This document shows, in pieces, positions 1-5,973 of a stretch of DNA of 11,312 bases. The stretch is from an uncultured Collinsella sp. GTDB taxonomy: Bacteria; Actinomycetota; Coriobacteriia; Coriobacteriales; Coriobacteriaceae. Below the pieces are notes generated by a model. That model was not told the origin of the DNA. It saw only the letters and a list, made by a program, of their open reading frames with translations, and made no database searches. Positions within the stretch are counted from its first letter, which is position 1. Every line of letters begins with the position of its first letter. Where the stretch lies: NCBI GenBank assembly GCA_900556285.1, contig USOF01000018.1, forward strand, positions 1 through 11,312, read 5' to 3'. The position numbers and the translations under genes were made by a program.

Positions 1-848
1 AGCGCTATCGGGCTGCCGGCATTGCGACAGACGAGGCTGAGCTTGCTGCCGGCGTTGCCGGCGAACAGGAGCGTGTGGATGCTGCCGTGGGATGCTATAA
101 CCGTGCGGTACGTCGTCTGTACGGCCCCGGCATGCCGTGGGGCGAGGTTACCGAGTGGCAGACGGCAACGATGGAGGAGCTCGAGCGTCAGCAGCGCATC
201 AACGAGACGGCGAAGCATCGCGTGGTGGGACTCGTTATCGAGACGCGCCCCGATGCCGTAACGCCGAAGGCCCTCACGCTCATCCGCCGCCTGGGCTGCA
301 CCAAGATCCAGATGGGTATCCAGAGCCTCGACCAGCACCTGCTCGATATCAACGAGCGTCGCATTTCGGTGGCGCAGATTGAACGGGCGTTTTCGCTTGC
401 GCGCCTGTTTGGCTTTAAGATCCATGCGCATTTTATGCTTAACCTGCTGGGCGCCACGCCGGAGGGGGATAAGCGCGACTACGAACGCTTTATGACCGAA
501 GGGGCCTTTATGCCCGACGAGGTCAAGGTCTACCCGTGTGCGCTCATCGAGGGCTCGCGTCTGGTGGGCTGCTATGAGCGCGGCGAGTGGCGTCCCTATA
601 CCGAGGAAGAGCTGCTCGATGTGCTGGCCGACGACATCGTGGTGACGCCGGCGTTCTGCCGTATCAGTCGCATGATCCGCGACTTTAGTTCCGACGACAT
701 TATGGTGGGCAACAAGAAACCCAACCTGCGTCAGCTCGTTGAGAACCGTCTGGCTGCTCGGGGTGATGGTGCGACGGTGCGCGAGATTCGCTATCGCGAG
801 ATCAGTACGGCGGGTGCCGACTTGGATGAGCTATCTCTTGATGAGTAA
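1..848 (+). CDS. elp3: Elp3 tRNA-U34 modification enzyme, C-terminal part of the radical-SAM half (5' end outside window, ends at an in-frame TAA)
   Basis: The reading frame is open from position 3 (281 codons visible), so the start codon and the Fe-S cysteine motif lie upstream of the window. The visible part matches Elp3: IETRPD, then GCTKIQMGIQSLD, then HAHFMLNLLGATPEGD and DEVKVYPCALIEGSRL, ending in a NLRQLVENRL / VREIRYREI segment that in Elp3 leads into the acetyltransferase domain. Elp3 uses radical-SAM chemistry and acetyl-CoA to build the cm5 side chain on wobble uridine 34 of certain tRNAs. Here the frame stops at TAA (846-848) after the residues DELSLDE, and the missing GNAT domain resumes in the same frame from the very next codon (849). 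The protein is therefore either a natural two-piece Elp3, a nonsense-mutated gene, or a sequencing error. The family call is secure; whether the enzyme works as two chains is unknown. Confidence 0.9.
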   Translation, partial: RYRAAGIATDEAELAAGVAGEQERVDAAVGCYNRAVRRLYGPGMPWGEVTEWQTATMEELERQQRINETAKHRVVGLVIETRPDAVTPKALTLIRRLGCTKIQMGIQSLDQHLLDINERRISVAQIERAFSLARLFGFKIHAHFMLNLLGATPEGDKRDYERFMTEGAFMPDEVKVYPCALIEGSRLVGCYERGEWRPYTEEELLDVLADDIVVTPAFCRISRMIRDFSSDDIMVGNKKPNLRQLVENRLAARGDGATVREIRYREISTAGADLDELSLDE

Positions 849-1223
849 GTGGCGTACGAGACGCCAGTGACTTACGAGCGCTTTTTGCAGTGGGTGACGC
901 CGCAGGGCAAGATCGCGGGCTTTTTGCGGTTGTCGCTGCCCGACCATTCGTTTGTTGCCGCGCATGCGGACGAGTTGCCGACGACGCCGGACGAGGCGAT
1001 GATTCGCGAGGTGCACGTGTATGGCATGGCGGCACGCGTGGGTGACCAGGGCCAGGCGGCGCAGCATCACGGGTTGGGGCGTTTGCTCGTAGAGCGTGCG
1101 TGCGAGATTGCCCGGGATGCCGGCTATGCGCGCATCAACGTGATCAGCGCGATTGGTACGCGCGAGTACTATCGCCATCTTGGATTTTATGACCATGGCC
1201 TTTATCTGCAAAAGGAGCTCTAG
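849..1223 (+). CDS. Elp3 GNAT acetyltransferase domain, separated from the radical-SAM half by one in-frame stop
   Basis: These 124 residues form the C-terminal GNAT (lysine-acetyltransferase-like) domain of Elp3: IREVHVYG, the acetyl-CoA-binding QHHGLGRLLVERA (Q-x-x-G-x-G type), and INVISAIGTREYYRHLGF, all in the order seen in Elp3. The domain binds acetyl-CoA for the tRNA U34 modification. It lies in exactly the same frame as the preceding radical-SAM half, directly after TAA 846-848, and alignment to full-length Elp3 seems to need no missing residues. The codon after the stop is GTG and could serve as a start, but no Shine-Dalgarno sequence precedes it. Translation would therefore depend on termination-reinitiation coupling. 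If the TAA is an error or a recent mutation, this is simply the 3' end of elp3 rather than a separate gene. It ends with TAG immediately before the next ATG, indicating an operon. Confidence 0.8.
   Translation: MAYETPVTYERFLQWVTPQGKIAGFLRLSLPDHSFVAAHADELPTTPDEAMIREVHVYGMAARVGDQGQAAQHHGLGRLLVERACEIARDAGYARINVISAIGTREYYRHLGFYDHGLYLQKEL
1213..1217 (+). promoter_or_regulatory. Ribosome binding site AGGAG for the spermidine-synthase-like gene
   Basis: AGGAG lies six bases before ATG 1224 and inside the last codons of the Elp3 GNAT segment. It fixes the start of the next gene and shows that the two are translated from one message. Confidence 0.75.
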
Positions 1224-2099
1224 ATGAACAAGCCGAGTGTTTCTGCCGGTGTCGTTGCCGGCGTTGCTCTGGGGGCCGCGGCGCTTGGTGCGGCCGCTGT
1301 CGCTGTTCGTGCTGCCTGTCTGCAGGTTGCGCGAACCCGCAATGGGTTGGCGCGTGTGAAGCGCGTGCACGACGAGGGCGGCGATGAGATTCGCGTGTTG
1401 GTGCAAGGCGGCGTCTACCAAAGCGCAAGTTACGTTGGCGAGCGTTGGGCGGAGCCCGTCTTTGCGTACTATCGTGCGTTTGACGACGTGTTTGAGGCCG
1501 AGGACGCAATGCTTGACGCTTATGGTCACGGTATCGACCGCATGCTTATGCTGGGCGGCGGCGGGTTTGCCTATCCTAAGTTCGCTCTGATGTCGCACGA
1601 GGGCTTGCGCATGGACGTCATCGAGTATGACGGAGAGATTACGCGCCTGGCGCGCCGTTGGTTCTATCTGGACGAGCTGGAGCGCACGGTGGGCGACCGC
1701 TTGCGGGTGATTACTGCTGAGGCTCGCTCGTATCTGGGTGTGACGAGTGTGGGCCATCGTCGCTACGACGTGGTCGTGAGCGATTGCTTTGGCGGTGCCG
1801 AGCCCGTACGCGAGCTGGCGACGGTTGAAGCGTTGCGTTTGGTGCGGGGCAGCCTAAATTTCGGTGGCGTCTACGTTGCCAATATCGTGAGCGCAAGCGA
1901 GGGGAGCGATGTGACGTTCCTGCGCGATTGCGTTGCCACGGCACTTGAGGTGTTTGCCCATGCGCGGGTTGTCCCCTGCGGCGACACGGAGTTTGGCGGC
2001 GAGGAAAACTACCTGCTCATCGCCAGCGACGGCGACTATGCCTTCGCGGACGCCGTGCCCTTCGACACCGACTTCCTTGGCACCGTTCTTCACGACTAA
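1224..2099 (+). CDS. Membrane-anchored spermidine-synthase-like (Rossmann methyltransferase-fold) protein
   Basis: The 291-residue protein starts with a single Ala/Gly/Val-rich hydrophobic helix (about residues 7-30), followed by a Rossmann domain resembling polyamine aminopropyltransferases. It shows a glycine loop MLGGGGFAYPK (about 109-119), an acidic second strand VIEYDGEI (132-139) and a YDVVVSDCFGG strand (181-191). In true spermidine synthases the last motif carries a catalytic D-x-x-D-P arrangement; here it reads SDCFGGAEP, so aminopropyl transfer is doubtful. It is better called a spermidine-synthase-related protein of unknown reaction, perhaps an SAM or decarboxylated-SAM binder at the membrane. 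It has a good AGGAG site and abuts elp3, so it is co-transcribed with it. It converges on the helicase gene with only 17 bp between the two stop codons. Confidence 0.8.
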   Translation: MNKPSVSAGVVAGVALGAAALGAAAVAVRAACLQVARTRNGLARVKRVHDEGGDEIRVLVQGGVYQSASYVGERWAEPVFAYYRAFDDVFEAEDAMLDAYGHGIDRMLMLGGGGFAYPKFALMSHEGLRMDVIEYDGEITRLARRWFYLDELERTVGDRLRVITAEARSYLGVTSVGHRRYDVVVSDCFGGAEPVRELATVEALRLVRGSLNFGGVYVANIVSASEGSDVTFLRDCVATALEVFAHARVVPCGDTEFGGEENYLLIASDGDYAFADAVPFDTDFLGTVLHD

Positions 2100-2116
2100 C
2101 CTGTTCGGGACGGGCC

Positions 2117-4561
2117 TTATGCGTGGTTGCGCCAGCTAAGGACGCGCTGCTTCATGCCTTCGATGTCGAGCACGCCTTCGGCAAAGCCTTTGCGTACGAG
2201 CTCCTCGGGAACGTACTCGTCGTAGCGATCGAAGTAGGGAACCTCGCCCGGATACACGAGCTCGATGGGATCAAAGTCCTTTTCGGCCTCGGAGGCGAGC
2301 ACCTCAAAGAACGTCTCCTCATCGGCCTTCATCTTAAACTGCATAAAGTACGGTCGCGACGGGTCGAGTCCGCGAAGGCCCAGCCCTGCGGCGCATTTGC
2401 TCTTGAGCATGCGCTCGAGCGCCAAAAAGGCGTAGCTGCCCAACCAGGGGAAGAGCACCCAGGTGTCGCCACCCAGGTTGATGAGCGGCTTAGTTCCCGC
2501 GCCCGAAATCTCGGCGGTATGACGAGCCTGCGCCAGACGGGCCCGCGCGTTACCCATCAGGTACGGATACGCCGCGTGCTCGTTGAGCGCCTTGCGCATA
2601 CGCTCGAGTACGTGTGTATTGATGTCGCCGGGGCAGTCGCCAAAGTAGGCCGGCACCCGGCCCTTGACCTGCGTGGCAAAGACGGTGTGACGCTTCCAGT
2701 CCACTTCCTCGACAATCCAGCAATGGCCGGCGATGGCAATGCGCTCACCGGGCGGGGGCGGGTTGACGATCGTGCCCAGCTCGGCCGATTCGCTGCGAAC
2801 GGTAAACTCCTCGTTCTCCTGGAACACGGCGTAGAACTTAAAGTTGTTGATGATGCGCTCGCCCGCGAGGCCCACGATGAGCCCGCCGCCCTCGGTGACC
2901 TGGATATGGTCGATCTTGATGAGGTGACGTAGCAGTACGCGGTAGTCGTCGGCCGAGACACGGTGGAAGTAACTGAGCGTGAGTACGCGCTGGGCAAGTT
3001 CGGCCGGTGTGAGCTCGCCGGTGCTAGCGAGCGTCGACATGGTCTGGTGATAGAGCAAGCTGTAGGGGAGCCGATCGAGCTCGGGCGGCTCGACCCACTT
3101 TTCCTCGCGATAGAGTTGTACGAGTGCGATACCCTGCAAGAGCTTCCAGGGTATCGTCTCGGGCATCATCGTGCGCGGCTCGGGCTCCTCCTCGCGCATG
3201 ACAAACCACATCTCGGGCGGAAGATCGCGGCGGCCCGTGCGCCCCATGCGCTGCAAAAAGGAACTGACGGTAAACGGCGCGTCAATCTGGAACGCGCGCT
3301 CCAGGCGGCCGATATCGATACCGAGTTCCAGCGTTGAGGTGGTGACGGTTGTCTGTGCCTGCTCCTCGTCGCGCATGAGCTCCTCGGCGGTCTCGCGTAG
3401 CGATGCCGAGAGATTGCCATGATGGATCAGGAAGCGATCGGGTTCGTGCCGGTTCTCACAGTAGCTGCGCAACATGGAGCAAACGGCCTCCGCCTCCTCG
3501 CGCGAGTTGGCAAATATCAGGCACTTGCGGCCGCGGGTATGTTCAAAGATATAGCCCATGCCGGGATCGGCGTTGTCGGGCGCAGTATCGGTAGGGTTGA
3601 GCAGCGCCTGTTCGGTCGCCTGCGGGATGTCGACTTCTCCCTCGGGGGCTGAGGAGGTGCGACGGTCCTTGGGGGCGGACTCGTCCCGTGCCTGCTCGCG
3701 ACGTTGACGGCGCTCCTCCTGTGTAAGCTGTCCGCTGTGGCGCATATCTTGGGCGCCGTCGGGTAGAGCCGCGGGTGGCGCCGCCTCAATGCGCTCACAT
3801 GCGAGCACCTCGGCTTCCTGCGGGCCCGCGCTCATAAAACCTCGTTGCTGCGCCTGGGGGCCCGAGTTGTAGAAGTGCTCCATGGAGATACGCCACACGC
3901 GGCGCGGCTCCTCAAAGCGGGGGATGACGCAGTCGCGTCCCGTTCCCTGCGACAGGAAGGCACCCGTGCGCTCGGGGTCTCCGATGGTGGCCGAAAGGCC
4001 AATGCGCCGGGGCCGCACGCCCGCCATGCGCGAAAGGCGCTCGATAAGGCAGAGTGTCTGACCGCCGCGGTCGCCGCGCATGAGCGAGTGGACCTCGTCG
4101 ATGACCACATAGCGCAGATCGCAAAACATGCGCGGGATTGCCATGTGCTTGTGGATCAGGAGCGCCTCGAGTGATTCGGGCGTAATCTGTAGGATACCGC
4201 TCGGCTTTTTGATGAGCTTTGCCTTGTGTGACTGCGAAACATCGCCGTGCCAGTGCCAGACGGGGATATCGGCCTCTTCGCACAGGTCGTTGAGGCGTAC
4301 AAACTGATCGTTGATGAGCGCTTTGAGGGGACCAATGTAGAGGGCGCCTACGCTCGCGGGTGGGTTCTCCCAAAACTCGGTCAGGATGGGAAAGAAAGCC
4401 GCCTCAGTTTTGCCGGATGCTGTGGATGCCGTCAGGAGCACATTGTCTTGCGTGTTGAAGATGGCATCTGCCGCCGCAACCTGGATAGAGCGCAGGCTCT
4501 CCCAATCGTGGGAGTAGATGAAATCCTGGATAAACGGGGCATATCGGTCAAAAGCGTTCAC
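2117..4561 (-). CDS. Lhr-like DEAD/DEAH-box helicase, probable Shango-type anti-phage system helicase
   Basis: This 814-residue superfamily 2 helicase starts at GTG 4561, chosen because AAAGGAGG lies four bases upstream; a TTG at 4576 would place the ribosome site inside the coding region. Numbered from the GTG: Q27; Walker A ASTASGKT (45-52); DEVH box (155-158); SAT (190-192); RecA2 with CLIFANSREEAE near 347; motif V TSTLELGIDIG (408-418); motif VI QRMGRTGR (437-444). The remainder resembles the Lhr-type winged helix (near LTPAELAQRV) and beta domain (FTVRSESAELGTIVNPPPPG). A hydrophilic Gln/Glu/Arg/Pro-rich insert (about 236-330) separates the two RecA lobes. The helicase should be the ATP-driven nucleic-acid motor of the three-gene unit with the ATPase and TerB protein upstream. 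Helicase identity is certain. The Shango assignment rests on gene composition (SngC in the published naming, as I recall it). Confidence 0.93.
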   Translation of the reverse strand: MNAFDRYAPFIQDFIYSHDWESLRSIQVAAADAIFNTQDNVLLTASTASGKTEAAFFPILTEFWENPPASVGALYIGPLKALINDQFVRLNDLCEEADIPVWHWHGDVSQSHKAKLIKKPSGILQITPESLEALLIHKHMAIPRMFCDLRYVVIDEVHSLMRGDRGGQTLCLIERLSRMAGVRPRRIGLSATIGDPERTGAFLSQGTGRDCVIPRFEEPRRVWRISMEHFYNSGPQAQQRGFMSAGPQEAEVLACERIEAAPPAALPDGAQDMRHSGQLTQEERRQRREQARDESAPKDRRTSSAPEGEVDIPQATEQALLNPTDTAPDNADPGMGYIFEHTRGRKCLIFANSREEAEAVCSMLRSYCENRHEPDRFLIHHGNLSASLRETAEELMRDEEQAQTTVTTSTLELGIDIGRLERAFQIDAPFTVSSFLQRMGRTGRRDLPPEMWFVMREEEPEPRTMMPETIPWKLLQGIALVQLYREEKWVEPPELDRLPYSLLYHQTMSTLASTGELTPAELAQRVLTLSYFHRVSADDYRVLLRHLIKIDHIQVTEGGGLIVGLAGERIINNFKFYAVFQENEEFTVRSESAELGTIVNPPPPGERIAIAGHCWIVEEVDWKRHTVFATQVKGRVPAYFGDCPGDINTHVLERMRKALNEHAAYPYLMGNARARLAQARHTAEISGAGTKPLINLGGDTWVLFPWLGSYAFLALERMLKSKCAAGLGLRGLDPSRPYFMQFKMKADEETFFEVLASEAEKDFDPIELVYPGEVPYFDRYDEYVPEELVRKGFAEGVLDIEGMKQRVLSWRNHA

Positions 4562-4565
4562 GGGG

Positions 4566-4573
4566 CCTCCTTT
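4566..4573 (-). promoter_or_regulatory. Ribosome binding site AAAGGAGG that sets the helicase start at GTG 4561
   Basis: On the minus strand AAAGGAGG is followed by CCCC and then GTG. A longer frame from TTG 4576 would include this site within codons 2-4, so GTG 4561 is the preferred start. Confidence 0.8.
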
Positions 4574-4642
4574 CAAAAACGAGCGTTCAAAAGCAGCTGA
4601 CTATAGGTCGTCGAATTGCAATATCGGCGTTTGCCCAGATAA

Positions 4643-4679
4643 AACCTGCCAAAATAAACCTGTCCCTTTTTGGCAGGTT
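4643..4679 (-). terminator. Hairpin with perfect 12-bp arms overlapping the ATPase stop codon; possible weak terminator or attenuator
   Basis: The arms AACCTGCCAAAA (4643-4654) and TTTTGGCAGGTT (4668-4679) are perfectly complementary around a 13-base loop. The right arm contains two bases of the ATPase TAA (4678-4680). Read on the minus strand, the stem is followed only by TTAT, so the U-tract is weak and termination is likely partial. It lies between the ATPase and helicase genes and could lower, protect or uncouple helicase expression. The loop also repeats AAACCTG (4642-4648 and 4656-4662). It might instead be a copy of a dispersed intergenic repeat. Confidence 0.5.
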
Positions 4680-5973
4680 AGATGGTGAATTCGGCGAAGT
4701 TGCGATCGTCGGATGATGTGGGCGATTCGTTGGCCGGTGCCAGTGTGTCGCCGCCGACGCTTTGCAGCAGCTCGGCCACGTCGGCATCGGGGTTTTGGCA
4801 CAGGATATCGAGCAACTCGATAAAGTCGCGGATGACCTCACGGGGCGTCAGGTGCGTGTCGGCTCCCACGCGGCCAAACTCAATCTTGAGGAAGTCCACC
4901 AGGTTGTTCTCGGTAAGCGTAGGCGTCCAGCCAAAGTAGCCGGCATGGATCTGCATGAGCTTTTCGATGAGCACCAGCAGCTCCTCATAGGTGAGCGGCT
5001 GCAGGCGAATGATGGGTGCGAGCATGTCTTTGAGGTCCTCGCGTGCAAAACGGCCCTGGGCGAGGCGGCTACGCAGAGCCTCGTAGGAAAATACGCCGCG
5101 TCGACGGTCTTCGATGGAGGTTGGCGTGCCGCCCATGATCATGCCCAGGTACTGTGCCTTGCCTTGCAGCGTGTCGTTGTACATGGTCAGGATCTTCTCG
5201 TAGTTGTACTGGCGCGTGATGGCGTTGGGAATCTTGTACAGGTTTACGAGTTCGTCGATGAGCACCAGCATGCCCTTATAGCCGCTGCAGACCAAAAAGC
5301 GCGCGATGAGCTTGATGTAGTCGTACCAGTCGTCGTCGCTGATGATGGTCGAGGAGTCCAGCTCGGCGCGTGCCTCGCTCTTGGTGCGGTACTCGCCGCG
5401 AATCCATTTGGTCACGCGGCTCATGCTCTCTTCGTCGCCCTCAGAGACGGCCGTGCGATAGCGACGAAGCATGCGGACAAAGTCAAAACCGTGGACCATC
5501 TCCTCGAGCGGGGCAAGCTGGGCATTAACGGCTGACTCGTCGGTATCGGCGCACGAGGCGACCCAGCGATCCAGGATAAGGTTGAGCGCGCCGCCCTCGG
5601 GGCGCGTCTTGGTCGATATGTTGCGGACGAGCTCTCGGTAGGTGGCCAGACCCTGCCCCTGACCGCCCTGCAGTCGACGCTCGGGCGAAAGGTCGGCATC
5701 GGCGACGACGAAGCCCTCACCCATGGCGTGCGTACGGATGGTTTGGAGCAAAAAGCTCTTGCCGGCGCCGTAGCGACCGACCAGGAAGCGGAAGCTTGCG
5801 CCGCCATCGGCGATGAGGCTCAGGTCGGTGAGCAGGGCGCGGATCTCGACCTCGCGTCCCACGGTGATGTAGGGAAGGCCGATGCGCGGGACGACGCCGC
5901 CCTTGAGCGAGTTGAGAATGACGGCGGCGACGCGCTTGGGCACACGGGGTGCTGTGGGTGTGGTATCACTCAT
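4678..5973 (-). CDS. BrxC/BrxD-like P-loop ATPase (DUF2791 / BREX ATP-binding family), probable Shango-type ATPase
   Basis: The 431-residue protein has Walker A GRYGAGKSF (66-74), Walker B MLVLIDE (235-241), a sensor-like segment MIMGGTPTS, and an EALRSRL stretch that may carry the arginine finger. This pattern fits the family annotated as BREX system ATP-binding protein (BrxC/BrxD, formerly DUF2791). In BREX type 2, BrxD occurs beside an Lhr-like helicase; here the partners are a similar helicase and a TerB_N/TerB_C protein, and no PglZ or methylase is visible. That combination points to a Shango-like unit (SngB, from memory) rather than BREX. It probably hydrolyses ATP to regulate or load the complex. 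The ATG start overlaps the end of the TerB gene by 8 bp (5966-5973), so translation is coupled; the upstream GAGG is about 11 bases away and weak. The stop codon sits in a hairpin. Confidence 0.9.
   Translation of the reverse strand: MSDTTPTAPRVPKRVAAVILNSLKGGVVPRIGLPYITVGREVEIRALLTDLSLIADGGASFRFLVGRYGAGKSFLLQTIRTHAMGEGFVVADADLSPERRLQGGQGQGLATYRELVRNISTKTRPEGGALNLILDRWVASCADTDESAVNAQLAPLEEMVHGFDFVRMLRRYRTAVSEGDEESMSRVTKWIRGEYRTKSEARAELDSSTIISDDDWYDYIKLIARFLVCSGYKGMLVLIDELVNLYKIPNAITRQYNYEKILTMYNDTLQGKAQYLGMIMGGTPTSIEDRRRGVFSYEALRSRLAQGRFAREDLKDMLAPIIRLQPLTYEELLVLIEKLMQIHAGYFGWTPTLTENNLVDFLKIEFGRVGADTHLTPREVIRDFIELLDILCQNPDADVAELLQSVGGDTLAPANESPTSSDDRNFAEFTI

Noticed and set aside
831..1757. 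Long minus-strand open frame (308 codons) opposite the Elp3 GNAT and spermidine-synthase-like genes
   Set aside because: Its product is a His/Arg/Ala-rich low-information sequence with no domain pattern, it lies fully antisense to two recognisable genes, and it lacks a ribosome site. It is a GC-rich shadow frame.
2123..2932. Plus-strand open frame of 269 codons inside the helicase gene
   Set aside because: It mirrors the helicase codons on the opposite strand and shows no family motif. The helicase frame carries complete SF2 motifs.
4762..5535. Plus-strand open frame of 257 codons inside the ATPase gene
   Set aside because: Antisense shadow of a gene with clear Walker motifs; Val/Asp/His-rich composition typical of reversed GC-rich coding sequence.
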